The notes: generated from the letters alone by a model not told the origin. A stretch of DNA of 11,733 nt from DSAR01 sp034437315 (GCA_034437315.1 DAOTUC010000107.1:1-11733); one strand, 5' to 3'. Positions 1 through 7,570 are shown, numbered from the stretch's first letter. Translations and numbers: made by a program.

Positions 1-9
1 CTCCCAACG

Positions 10-96
10 CTAGAGCAATGGAATCCCGTCGCGATTGTATTCCAATCGCAGCCACTTGTTGTGAATGCACCAGTCGATCTTGCGCGTAATCTCGTC
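10..96 (-). pseudogene. Protein-like remnant just downstream of the WYL gene
   Basis: Immediately after the stop of the WYL regulator, a different minus-strand frame reads DEITRKIDW, then CIHNKWLRLEYN, then RDGIPLL and a TAG stop at 10-12. This stretch has the composition of real protein, unlike the Arg/Trp/Cys-rich shadow translation that precedes it in the same frame. From memory it resembles the 'IDW.IE..YLRIEYD...PLL' pattern of RQC-type winged-helix (RQC-minor) DNA-binding proteins, whose pattern normally continues past PLL; here it stops. No start codon or ribosome binding site fits a separate gene. It could be a decayed neighbour gene, or a former C-terminal extension of the WYL protein cut off by a frameshift. 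The family match is recollection, not a search result. Confidence 0.3.
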
Positions 97-1105
97 AGCC
101 CTCGTAAAGCGCCGCCAGCGCCTGCACCACCGCCCGCATCTCCCGCACCATCTCCGGCCCGCCCAGCACCCGGCAATTGGGGCCATAGTGCAACAACGTC
201 CGCACCGCCCAGAAGATACCCTCCGTCTCCCCGCGCACCAGCACGCCGCCATCTTCCCGGCGCTCAATCTCCTGGATCTTGATCTCCGGGTGATGCGTCA
301 CACCCAGCCGCGCGACGTTGGGCGACAACTCGTACTCAACCACGTAGCGAGGCGAAGAGGGCGGCGTCGGCGGCAGCTTCTGGGGAAGCACAGACAACGA
401 GATAATCCGCCCCAGGCGATAGGTCAGATAAGCGTTCGGATGCTCACACCCCTCCGGCCCTTCCATCCGGCGACAATAAGCCCGCAAATAATAATGCCCC
501 CGCTTCGCATCGAAATAACACGGTTCGTAAGCCTCCACCACGTGCCGCCGCGCCTCGCCGTCATCATACTGAGGCGAGAGGTAGAACAACGCCAGTTGGC
601 GACGCTCCAAGTAAGCCTTTCGCGATCCACGCCACACCGCTGCTTCGATCTCGTCCTCGTCGCGACGGCCCAGGTCCATCGTCAGGGCGGTCCGAAAGCG
701 CTCGACCACGGCCCGCCGCTCCGGCGCCAGGTAGAAACGCAGACGCCCCAGCAGAGCGTGCACCTCATCGTGCTGGGGGGAAGCGGGACCGAAGGTCTCC
801 TCGAGCCAGGCGATTGTCTCCAACTCGTCGTCCGGCAGATCCAGGAACGGCATCCAGGTATCTTTAATGACGTAACCGCCCTGTTGGCGATTGTAGTACA
901 GATCGACCAACAGACTTTGCCGCACGTGTCTCAGGTCATTCTCCAGGCCCTTTTCCCGCGCCTCCCCGTAAGCGTCCGCGCCCTCTTCGCTCAAGACCGC
1001 TTGGATCAACGCCTCCCGGCTGGCAGGCCCCCGCTGGGCGCGCCGGATGATGGCCAAACAGCGCCGGATGACCAGCCACGAACTCTCCCGTTTGCCCCGT
1101 GACAC
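95..1105 (-). CDS. WYL-domain helix-turn-helix transcription regulator
   Basis: A 336-residue, probably cytosolic DNA-binding regulator. Residues about 1-75 form a winged helix-turn-helix (SSWLVIRRCLAIIRRAQ, then ALIQAVLSEEG). Residues about 150-235 are a WYL domain, with the signature seen as HYYLRAY at 204-210 (YYL in place of WYL). Residues about 250-336 match the WCX C-terminal extension, ending REMRAVVQALAALYEG. WYL domains are known to bind small ligands or nucleic acid and often control defence, repair or CRISPR loci; no such locus lies in this window. I chose the GTG at 1103-1105 because GGGAGGGG (1109-1116) ends three bases upstream of it, whereas the ATG at 1121-1123, which would add six residues (MWWEGH), has no ribosome binding site. 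It is divergent from the kinase at 1381. The family call is strong; the target is unknown. Confidence 0.87.
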   Translation of the reverse strand: MSRGKRESSWLVIRRCLAIIRRAQRGPASREALIQAVLSEEGADAYGEAREKGLENDLRHVRQSLLVDLYYNRQQGGYVIKDTWMPFLDLPDDELETIAWLEETFGPASPQHDEVHALLGRLRFYLAPERRAVVERFRTALTMDLGRRDEDEIEAAVWRGSRKAYLERRQLALFYLSPQYDDGEARRHVVEAYEPCYFDAKRGHYYLRAYCRRMEGPEGCEHPNAYLTYRLGRIISLSVLPQKLPPTPPSSPRYVVEYELSPNVARLGVTHHPEIKIQEIERREDGGVLVRGETEGIFWAVRTLLHYGPNCRVLGGPEMVREMRAVVQALAALYEG

Positions 1106-1108
1106 ATG

Positions 1109-1116
1109 CCCCTCCC
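1109..1116 (-). promoter_or_regulatory. Ribosome binding site that decides the WYL start
   Basis: Minus-strand GGGAGGGG contains GGAGG five bases before the GTG at 1103-1105. It lies inside the six extra codons of the longer ATG start at 1123, which argues that the longer reading is not used. Confidence 0.6.
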
Positions 1117-1224
1117 ACCACATTCATAAAGCCGCGATACCAAGAAAGCCCAGGCGCGGCGTCACGCTACGCCACGCCAACGGTCCCACAACACGAGACG
1201 AGACAATCGTCCCCTGACCCTCAT

Positions 1225-1253
1225 ATTGTACCGATGTTTAACGTTTAGGGCAA
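1225..1253 (-). promoter_or_regulatory. Putative sigma70-type promoter of the WYL gene
   Basis: On the minus strand, TTGCCC (1248-1253) and TACAAT (1225-1230) are separated by 17 bases. The -10 box differs from consensus at one base; the -35 box keeps only TTG. It would give an untranslated leader of roughly 110 bases before the GTG at 1105. The element sits about 35 bp from the outward-facing kinase promoter, so a regulator bound between them, possibly the WYL protein itself, could affect both. Confidence 0.4.
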
Positions 1254-1288
1254 CCCCCCCGCCACGCACAACACCATTGACGAAAAGT

Positions 1289-1317
1289 TTGACAGTCCAG
1301 AAAAAAGAGAGTACACT
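1289..1317 (+). promoter_or_regulatory. Putative sigma70-type promoter of the histidine kinase gene
   Basis: A perfect TTGACA (1289-1294) is followed after exactly 17 bases by TACACT (1312-1317), which matches the -10 consensus at four of six positions. The predicted transcription start near 1324 leaves about 57 bases before the chosen ATG at 1381. Confidence 0.6.
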
Positions 1318-1380
1318 CTAATTCAAGATTTCAACCATCGGGCAAATGGAAGCAATGACACGCTGTATATGAGGTCGCGC

Positions 1381-4300
1381 ATGCCATATCAAGATAAGAC
1401 ACGAGAACAACTGATTGAGGAACTCACGACGCTCCAGCGGCGCATCTCCGAGTTAGAGGCGGCGGGCCGAAGCGCGCCCGATGGTGAATGTGCCCAAATC
1501 CTTCACGATCAAGACCTGCTTTCCAAGGCCGCGATTGAGTTGATGAATTTCCCCCTTGACGGAGACATCTACCCATTCATCGCCGAGCGCCTCAAAGAAT
1601 TGAGCAATGGACGCTTTGTGATCGTCAACACATTCGATGCTGAGATTGAGAAAACACGTGTCCGGGCCGTGGCGGGATTGAGCAAGCATGGTGAGACCGT
1701 CCTCGACATCCTGGGGAGAAACCCGGTTGGTATGACGCTTCCCTTGAGCGACGAGGCGAAAGAGGGCATGTTCACCAACGAATTGGAGCGAGTAGCATCC
1801 GGCCTGTACGGGATTGCGTTCAAACAAATCCCCAGGGCCATCTGCCGCGCCCTGGAGCAAGCGCTTAATCTGGGCGATTTCTACGGCATGGGCTTCGTCC
1901 GCGAGGGCGATCTATTCGGCTCCATGGCCCTCGTTCTGGAAAGAGGCGCCGAGTTGAAAAATCCCCAAGCGGTGAAGGCCCTTATGGGCCTCGCGGCAGT
2001 GGCCTTACAAAACAGACAGACAGGGGCGGCGTTGTTGAAAAGCGAGGCTCGCTTGCGAGAGGCGGAACGCCTGGCCCGCCTCGGCCATTGCGAGATCGAC
2101 TTGAACAGCAGAGAGGCCATTTGGTCCGCCGAGATATTCCGCATCTTTGGGATGCATCCCGAGCGAGAAGCACTGACGATTGAAAGCTTTCAGGAGTTGA
2201 TCTACGAAGCGGATCGGTCGCCGGTCCGGGATCATTTCAGGAAATGCGTAGAGGCGCAGACGCCGTTTGATCTGACCTATCGCATCGTCACCATCGATGG
2301 TCATACCCGCTACGTGCACAGCCAGGGGAGAGTCGAGGAGGACCCCCAGACCGGCGAGATCAAGTTATTTGGTGTGCTTCAGGACGTCACCGCGCAAAAA
2401 GAGGCAGAGAAAAAACTCGAGCAAGGACGCCGCCTCTGGGACGCGCTGATGGAAAACACGCCCGATCTGGTCTACTTCAAGGATAACGAGCACCGGATAA
2501 TCCAGGCGAGCCAGGCCTACGCGGACGTTCTGGGAATGGAGCCAGAGGACCTCATCGGGAAGACAGCGCTAGAGCTCTGGACTCGCGAGGGAGAGGAGAT
2601 TCTGGCGGACGAGCGCAAGGTGCTCGCCGGGGAACCGCTCATTAAGAAGGAAAGGAAAGTCACGACCCCCGAGGGCGAATCGCTGTGGTACCTACTGACG
2701 AAGATACCGATCTACGAGGATGGAGACATCATCGGATTCTTCGCCATCGACAAGGACATCACCGAACGCAAGCAGATAGATGAGACGCTCCGCCGCCGCG
2801 CCGAAGAATTGACCATCCTCCAGGCCACGGTGCTGGATATCACGACGGAGCACGATCTGCCCACGCTGCTTGAGATCATCGTCGAGCGGGCGACCCGCTT
2901 GCTGAACGCCCTGGGCGGCACACTGTACCTGTGCGATCCCGAACGAAGAGAAGTCCACTGCGTGCTCAGCTATCACACGTCCCAAGATTACACCGGGACG
3001 GTACTCTCGTATGGCGTAGGGGCGACTGGCAAGGTAGCCGAGACAGGAGAAGCCCTGATCATCAACCATTACCCCACGTGGAATGGACGGGCGACTGAAT
3101 TTGAACAAGATCCCCTCACCGTCACCCTCAGCGCGCCGATGAGGTGGCAAGGCGAGGTGATCGGGGTGCTCAACGTGCTTCACGATGCAAAGATCAAACG
3201 CTTCACAGAGACCGATTTAGAATTGCTGACCCTGTTCGCCAACCACGCCGCCATCGCCGTCAACAACACCCGCCTGTACGAGGAAACGGAACGACGCGCC
3301 ACCCAAGCCAGGCTGGCCTACAAGGTGGGACGACGTGTGAGCGGCGAGTTGGAACTGGACGCGCTGCTCGCCTCCATCGTCTCCGCCGTGCGTCAGGCTT
3401 TCGATTATCACAACGTGGTGCTTATGCTACTCGACGAGGAGCAGGAGCGCCTGACGATGCAATCTATCGCCGGAGCCTACGTCGACATCCTCCCGCCCGA
3501 CGTCTCCCTGGCTGTAGGGGAGGGGATGATCGGACACGCCGCAGCGACCGGAGAGGCGCAATTCAGCAACGACGTGTCCACCAATCCCCATTACGTGCGC
3601 AAGGGGATAGAGCACACCTTATCGGAAATAGCAGTTCCCATCAAGAGCGGTCAAAAAATCATCGGCGTGCTCGACATCCAAGAGGATAAATTGAACGCCT
3701 TCGACCAGATTGACGTGAGCACCGTGGAAACCCTCAGCACCCAGATCGCCACCGCTATCGAAAACGCGCGCCTCTTCCAGGCCGAGCGGCAGAGATCCAC
3801 CCAGTTAGCTGCGGTATCGGAGATCGCCGAAAGTATCGCCTCAATGTTAGACTCACACGAGGTGCTGCATCGGGCCACGGAATTGATCACCCAGGCTTTT
3901 GGCTATTACCACGCGAGCATCATGCTTTTGGATCCAGCGTCCAACGAACTGGCCTTCGAGGTCGCGGCCGATGGATTTAAAGGCAAGACGCCCCCCGACT
4001 TCCGCCAGAAGGTGAAGGAAGGGATGATCGGGTGGGCGGCCTATCTGGGGAAGACTCTTTTGGCCAACGACGTGAGCCAGGAACCCCGCTACATCCCCGC
4101 TTACCTGCCCGAAACCCGTTCCGAATTGGACGTGCCGCTCAAGCACCGCGATCAGGTGATCGGCGTGTTGGACCTCCAGAGCAAGGAACTGAACGCTTTT
4201 GACGAGCACGATGTGTTGGCGATGGAAGCGCTTGCCGGTCACGTCGCCACCGCCATCGAGAACGCCCAACTCTACCGGGAATTGCGCGGTTACGTCGACC

Positions 4301-5370
4301 ATCTGGAGGAGCGGGTCACAGAGCGAACCGCCCAACTGCGCACCCATTTCGCGCAATTGGAAACGATCCTGGATAGCACCGTTGACGGCATCATCCTCGT
4401 CCGCGCGGACGGCGAGTTTATCCTGACAAACCCCATCGCCAAGCATTGGCTCGAATGCACGCTCGATTCCGACGACGCCCAATTGTTGCACGAGCAAGTG
4501 CGAGAAGTCGCCAGACAAGCGCTCGACGCCCAATCCAGACCGCGGCGCGTGCTGGAATTGACCGGCCTCGACCTGGAGTTAAGCGCGGCGCCAATCGCCG
4601 ACCCCGAGGCGGGTCAGGCGAAGGCCGTGGTCGCCATCCACGACGTCAGCCGCCTCAAAGCGCTGGATCGAATGAAATCCCGCTTCGTGACCAGCGTCTC
4701 CCACGAATTGCGCACGCCGATCACGACGATCAAGCTCTACGCCCACCTGATGAAGAGTCAACCGGAGAATTGGCAAGAGTACCTGGAACTCCTGACCTGG
4801 GAAGCGGATCACCAGGCCATGCTGGTGGAGGACATCCTGGAAATCTCCCGCGTGGACGCCGGACGCCTGACGTTAAAGCCCAGGCCGACGGACCTGAACG
4901 GCCTGATCGACATCCTCATCAAGAACCACGAGACGATGATCCAGGCGCAAGATCTGACGCTGGAGCGTCGCACGCTGGAGACCGGTCCCATGGTTTTGCT
5001 GGACCCACAACGGATCATCCAGGTGCTGGGCAACTTGATCTCGAACGCCATCCGCTACACGCCCCAGAGAGGGCGCGTGACGGTCACCACAGAGATAGCG
5101 GAGGCGCAAGGGCGCACGTGGGCCACCGTGACAGTCAGCGACACCGGCATCGGCATCCCGCAGGAGGAAATGCCGCACATCTTCGAGCGCTTCTTCCGGG
5201 GAGAAGCGCCCCAGGCGATGCAGATTTCTGGAACCGGCATGGGGCTGGCGATTGCGAACGAAATCGTCGCGCTGCACGGCGGGCGCATCACAGTCGAGAG
5301 CGAGCCCGACGTGGGAAGCGCCTTCACCGTCTGGCTGCCGCTTTTCCCGGCCGAAGAAGCTCCCGTTTGA
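1381..5370 (+). CDS. Multi-sensor PAS/GAF histidine kinase
   Basis: A 1329-residue sensor kinase that should autophosphorylate a histidine and pass the phosphate to an unlinked response regulator. Order, with approximate residues: coiled coil 5-27; GAF-like domain 45-212; PAS 222-342 (WSAEIFRIFG); PAS 348-465; three GAF domains 477-635, 643-800 and 809-965; coiled coil 970-997; PAS 990-1097; HisKA with SHELRTP, phospho-acceptor His1108; HATPase with N box NLISNAIRYTP (Asn1218, Asn1222), G1 DTGIGIP (Asp1254), F box FERFFRG and G2 GTGMGLA (from 1284). Catalytic motifs are intact. I see no membrane segment, receiver or HPt domain, so it is probably a cytosolic sensor of small molecules, redox state or light-like cues. 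No bilin-binding Cys is evident. The ATG at 1381 is chosen because GAGG (1371-1374) lies six bases before it; the ATG at 1369 would add MRSR and has no ribosome binding site. Transcription ends at the hairpin at 5443. Confidence 0.93.
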   Translation: MPYQDKTREQLIEELTTLQRRISELEAAGRSAPDGECAQILHDQDLLSKAAIELMNFPLDGDIYPFIAERLKELSNGRFVIVNTFDAEIEKTRVRAVAGLSKHGETVLDILGRNPVGMTLPLSDEAKEGMFTNELERVASGLYGIAFKQIPRAICRALEQALNLGDFYGMGFVREGDLFGSMALVLERGAELKNPQAVKALMGLAAVALQNRQTGAALLKSEARLREAERLARLGHCEIDLNSREAIWSAEIFRIFGMHPEREALTIESFQELIYEADRSPVRDHFRKCVEAQTPFDLTYRIVTIDGHTRYVHSQGRVEEDPQTGEIKLFGVLQDVTAQKEAEKKLEQGRRLWDALMENTPDLVYFKDNEHRIIQASQAYADVLGMEPEDLIGKTALELWTREGEEILADERKVLAGEPLIKKERKVTTPEGESLWYLLTKIPIYEDGDIIGFFAIDKDITERKQIDETLRRRAEELTILQATVLDITTEHDLPTLLEIIVERATRLLNALGGTLYLCDPERREVHCVLSYHTSQDYTGTVLSYGVGATGKVAETGEALIINHYPTWNGRATEFEQDPLTVTLSAPMRWQGEVIGVLNVLHDAKIKRFTETDLELLTLFANHAAIAVNNTRLYEETERRATQARLAYKVGRRVSGELELDALLASIVSAVRQAFDYHNVVLMLLDEEQERLTMQSIAGAYVDILPPDVSLAVGEGMIGHAAATGEAQFSNDVSTNPHYVRKGIEHTLSEIAVPIKSGQKIIGVLDIQEDKLNAFDQIDVSTVETLSTQIATAIENARLFQAERQRSTQLAAVSEIAESIASMLDSHEVLHRATELITQAFGYYHASIMLLDPASNELAFEVAADGFKGKTPPDFRQKVKEGMIGWAAYLGKTLLANDVSQEPRYIPAYLPETRSELDVPLKHRDQVIGVLDLQSKELNAFDEHDVLAMEALAGHVATAIENAQLYRELRGYVDHLEERVTERTAQLRTHFAQLETILDSTVDGIILVRADGEFILTNPIAKHWLECTLDSDDAQLLHEQVREVARQALDAQSRPRRVLELTGLDLELSAAPIADPEAGQAKAVVAIHDVSRLKALDRMKSRFVTSVSHELRTPITTIKLYAHLMKSQPENWQEYLELLTWEADHQAMLVEDILEISRVDAGRLTLKPRPTDLNGLIDILIKNHETMIQAQDLTLERRTLETGPMVLLDPQRIIQVLGNLISNAIRYTPQRGRVTVTTEIAEAQGRTWATVTVSDTGIGIPQEEMPHIFERFFRGEAPQAMQISGTGMGLAIANEIVALHGGRITVESEPDVGSAFTVWLPLFPAEEAPV

Positions 5371-5442
5371 CCCAAAGAGCCCGACGCGGTTGAAGCGCGT
5401 AGCGTCCCGGGCGATCCAGAAAATCCAGCAATCAAGCATTCC

Positions 5443-5492
5443 GCCACAACCCTCAACGCCGAGCGCCAGTTGAGGGTTGTGGCTTTTTATTT
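5443..5492 (+). terminator. Intrinsic terminator of the kinase gene
   Basis: A perfect 15-bp stem, GCCACAACCCTCAAC (5443-5457) with its complement at 5469-5483, encloses an 11-base loop and is followed directly by TTTTTATTT (5484-5492). It starts 73 bases after the kinase stop codon. Its T tract runs into the -35 box of the next promoter. Confidence 0.93.
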
Positions 5493-5519
5493 GACAGCGA
5501 GGCCATAAGATTGTATAGT
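5491..5519 (+). promoter_or_regulatory. Strong plus-strand promoter without a downstream gene
   Basis: TTGACA (5491-5496), a 17-base spacer and TATAGT (5514-5519) make this close to a consensus sigma70 promoter. Its predicted start is near 5526. No plus-strand gene follows until 7946, and the next gene (5736-7370) lies on the other strand. It may therefore drive a non-coding RNA, or transcripts convergent with and antisense to the B12-protein gene. Two 9-bp tandem units, ACGTTCACT and ACGTTCATT (5533-5550), lie just past the start and could be operator half-sites. Confidence 0.55.
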
Positions 5520-5525
5520 GGTGCT

Positions 5526-5735
5526 ACCCGACACGTTCACTACGTTCATTTCTAAACCCAATACCCGTGAATGAAATGGGTGTGTTTCAAATGCTTTGAG
5601 CGTTGTTTATAGTGCGGGCGCTGGGTAGCGGCGCTAGATAGCGGCGCTAGATAGCGGCTTCAGCGCGCTTTTACGGCGATTTATCGCCTACTACGAGCTT
5701 GGCCTCAAATGAAACGAAACGCACCCAAATGACGC
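5526..5735 (+). ncRNA. Candidate structured non-coding RNA or small repeat element
   Basis: This gene-free interval contains nested complementarity. TGGGTGTGTTTC (5577-5588) pairs with GAAACGCACCCA (5716-5727) over 12 bp, with one U-G wobble when read as plus-strand RNA. Inside this, GCGCTG (5618-5623) pairs with CAGCGC (5661-5666) around an imperfect hairpin at 5626-5649, and GGCGATTTATCGCC (5675-5688) forms another hairpin. A near-consensus promoter precedes it. No known RNA family is recognised, and no clear 3' terminator is seen before the convergent gene. A MITE-like insertion of about 151 bp bounded by the 12-bp inverted repeat is the main alternative. Confidence 0.35.
5626..5664. repeat. 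13-bp tandem repeat with near-palindromic unit
   Basis: The unit TAGCGGCGCTAGA occurs twice without change (5626-5638 and 5639-5651), followed by a partial, diverged third copy (5652-5664). Each unit is almost its own inverse, so adjacent units can pair into an imperfect hairpin. It lies inside the structured interval between the kinase and B12-protein genes. Confidence 0.8.
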
Positions 5736-7370
5736 TTATAAATCCAAGCGGGCCAGGCGCGCTTCCTCTGAAAGGGTGTCGCCCGTCTCTGGATCCACCG
5801 CTACGCAAGCGCCGCGGGCGTCGATGTGGACAGTAATTTGGCCGCGAGCATAGGGGTTGTTGTGCAAATGGGGCGCGTCCAGGACGCCGGCGGTCACCGC
5901 CCGGGCCAGGGTGACGGGATCGGTGAGGGGATCGGCGACGCCCGGTTCCGCCAGGGAGCGGATGGCGTGGAGCGTGACCTGCGCCTCGGCGATCAACTCC
6001 ACCTTGCGGCGTTGGACGGCCGGGTCGACGGTCATATCCGGTTGCCCGTTGACCGCGTTCTCGATGGCCTGTCGGGCCAGCTTGCAGGCCTCGACGACGT
6101 CTTCGGCCGTCGCGGCGTGGTGCGCCTCGGTGTGGGCGACGACGTGGACGACGTGAGGCCGGAGCCCCATCTGCAAATAGACACTGGCAGCCAAGTGAGC
6201 GCGGGCGGCGTCGGGGTCGAGCGGATAGCTCAACAACCCTGTCCGCGTCTGTCGCCAGAGGCGAAAATCCGGCCCGACTAGGGGTTCGACGATCTCCAGG
6301 CAGGCCAGCATCTTGGCCAGATCCATCCCGTCCGAGAGACCCGGCGGGCTGTTGAACATCATCTGGGCGATGTAATCGCGCACGCCGTGGGCGCGGGCGT
6401 TATAGGCCGAGAGGTAGGCCGAGACGACGAAGATCACGTCCGGCGCGTCGCGCATCCCCCAATGGTGAGGCTCGTTCAATTCGACCGGGATGTCCCGCTC
6501 GCCGTACCAGGCCATGACCCGCTGGTGCTCGCGGATGCCGCCCGCCAGGTCCCACGGGCCGCGCCCGTCCATCCGGTTGAACCAGAAGATGGGGATGGCG
6601 CACCAGGCGATGTCGATGGTCTCGACGTACATCTCCGCCAGGCGGATGAAATCGTCGGTCCCGGCGTAGGAGCGCAGGAGCGGGTAGTTGCCGCACCGGC
6701 TGGCGGCGTAGAGCGCGCGGTAATCGTCGGGCGTGCGCACCGGCGCGCCGCCGGCCCCCGTGCGGCGGGGATCCTGTCGCTCCGGGTGGAAGAAGTTGGC
6801 CTGGGCGTCCTGGTCGATGCCCAGAGAGATGACGTCCAACACGCGTGCCTGGGCGATGTGGGCGATGCCCTCTCGCGTGGCCTCCAGCGTGGGCAGGCCG
6901 AAGTGGTGGCGGAGGATGGGATAGGGCGCTTTCCACGCGATCCGCTCCACCGCCTTCTGGGGGAAATGACCCTCGGTGAGCGCGCCCGCCGGCTGGCCCT
7001 TCAAATAAGCCAGGACCACGTCGGGCGATTCGCCGCCCTCGAAAGCGCGCTCGAAAAATCCAATCGCCTGGGCTCGTTCCGCCACGGGCGGCGTGCCGCC
7101 GAAGGCAAACCGCACCCCGGCGTTGCGCAACTCGTCCGCCTCCTCGGCGAAGGCGGCCAACAAGCGCTCGCCCGTCTCCGGCGTCAACCGGTACGAGACG
7201 CCGACGAGGTCGGCCTGCTCGCGGCGGGCGGCGTCGAGCAACTCCTCAATCGAGACGGCCGGGCCCAGAAAAACAGTGCGCCATCCGGCGACCTCGGCCA
7301 GGCGGAGAAATTTGACGATCCCGGCGACGTGTACACATTCCCCCAATGCGCCGGCAATAACTGTCTTCAC
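5736..7370 (-). CDS. Corrinoid (B12)-binding protein with mutase-like C-terminal domain
   Basis: A 544-residue, probably cytosolic protein. Residues about 1-130 have the B12-binding Rossmann pattern: CVHVAG (12-17) with candidate cobalt-ligand His14, exactly 41 residues to Ser59 (SYRL in the SxL position), then GG at 91-92. The usual Asp of DxHxxG is Cys12 here, with Glu11 beside it. The remaining 400 or so residues look like a catalytic barrel, with conserved-looking stretches RSYAGTDDFIRLAEMY, FWFNRMDGRGPWDLAGG, ELNEPHHWGMRDAPD (His302, His303) and FNSPPGLSDGMDLAKML. This recalls the large subunits of B12-dependent mutases such as glutamate mutase, but I cannot name the reaction; a corrinoid methyltransferase is possible. 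The GTG start at 7368-7370 is chosen because AAGGAG lies eight bases upstream. A longer ATG reading from 7484 runs through non-coding leader repeats. Transcription probably starts near 7767, giving a leader of almost 400 bases. Confidence 0.75.
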   Translation of the reverse strand: MKTVIAGALGECVHVAGIVKFLRLAEVAGWRTVFLGPAVSIEELLDAARREQADLVGVSYRLTPETGERLLAAFAEEADELRNAGVRFAFGGTPPVAERAQAIGFFERAFEGGESPDVVLAYLKGQPAGALTEGHFPQKAVERIAWKAPYPILRHHFGLPTLEATREGIAHIAQARVLDVISLGIDQDAQANFFHPERQDPRRTGAGGAPVRTPDDYRALYAASRCGNYPLLRSYAGTDDFIRLAEMYVETIDIAWCAIPIFWFNRMDGRGPWDLAGGIREHQRVMAWYGERDIPVELNEPHHWGMRDAPDVIFVVSAYLSAYNARAHGVRDYIAQMMFNSPPGLSDGMDLAKMLACLEIVEPLVGPDFRLWRQTRTGLLSYPLDPDAARAHLAASVYLQMGLRPHVVHVVAHTEAHHAATAEDVVEACKLARQAIENAVNGQPDMTVDPAVQRRKVELIAEAQVTLHAIRSLAEPGVADPLTDPVTLARAVTAGVLDAPHLHNNPYARGQITVHIDARGACVAVDPETGDTLSEEARLARLDL

Positions 7371-7378
7371 GTGCAACA

Positions 7379-7396
7379 CTCCTTTTCCTTTTCCTT
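7379..7396 (-). promoter_or_regulatory. Purine-rich ribosome binding site of the B12-protein gene
   Basis: The minus strand reads AAGGAAAAGGAAAAGGAG, a threefold AAGGA-type tract. The last AAGGAG (7379-7384) ends eight bases before the GTG at 7368-7370. This supports that start over the in-frame ATG at 7484. Confidence 0.7.
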
Positions 7397-7449
7397 TGAC
7401 GCGCCGCCCCTTCCGGCCTGATGAGTAACCGGTCGCTTTCAACGCTACA

Positions 7450-7570
7450 GGTTGTTTAAGAGCTAGAGAAGCTGCTCTAGCCACCGTCCCGGGGGGCGCT
7501 AATCGGCCCGAGGACGGGGCCTCGCGAATTTTTTAATAGCTTCTAAGGGTTGTTTAAGAGCTAGAGAAGC
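7450..7570. repeat. 23-bp direct repeats flanking a GC-rich hairpin
   Basis: An identical 23-bp sequence beginning GGTTGTTTAAGAGCTAG occurs at 7450-7472 and 7548-7570, 75 bases apart. Between the copies lies a GC-rich inverted repeat (about 7480-7520). The first copy also forms GCTAGAG/CTCTAGC (7462-7468 with 7475-7481), and the second pairs with AGCTTCTAA just before it. The block lies in the leader of the B12-protein gene. It could be a small mobile or dispersed repeat, or an RNA-level regulatory leader. I find no cobalamin, SAM or T-box riboswitch consensus in it. Confidence 0.75.
7480..7534 (+). terminator. GC-rich hairpin followed by a T run
   Basis: GCC-ACCGTCC at 7480-7489 pairs with GGACGGGGC at 7512-7520, with one bulged base. 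TTTTTT follows at 7529-7534, eight bases after the stem. A smaller CGAGG/CCTCG hairpin nearer the T run is the alternative fold. Read on the plus strand this resembles an intrinsic terminator, although no plus-strand gene lies upstream. On the minus strand the hairpin would be in the B12-protein leader and lacks a U tract. Confidence 0.4.

Noticed and set aside
65..1102. 345-codon plus-strand frame opposite the WYL gene
   Set aside because: Arg/His/Gln/Pro-rich translation without domains or a ribosome binding site; the minus strand carries a clear WYL protein.
4446..5393. 315-codon frame overlapping the kinase catalytic region
   Set aside because: Arg/His/Pro-rich frame-shifted shadow of the HisKA and HATPase coding sequence.
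6387..7421. 344-codon plus-strand frame opposite the B12-protein gene
   Set aside because: Typical high-GC shadow; it also runs into the leader of the minus-strand gene and has no recognisable motif.
7371..7484. N-terminal extension of the B12 protein to an ATG at 7484
   Set aside because: The added 38 residues translate the direct repeat and the purine-rich ribosome binding site; GTG at 7370 has good spacing and opens the B12 domain directly.
7450..7570. CRISPR array, or a Cas9 guide-scaffold-like sequence (GTTTAAGAGCTA)
   Set aside because: Only two copies with a 75-base gap holding a hairpin, and no cas genes; the likeness to guide scaffold is a short chance match.
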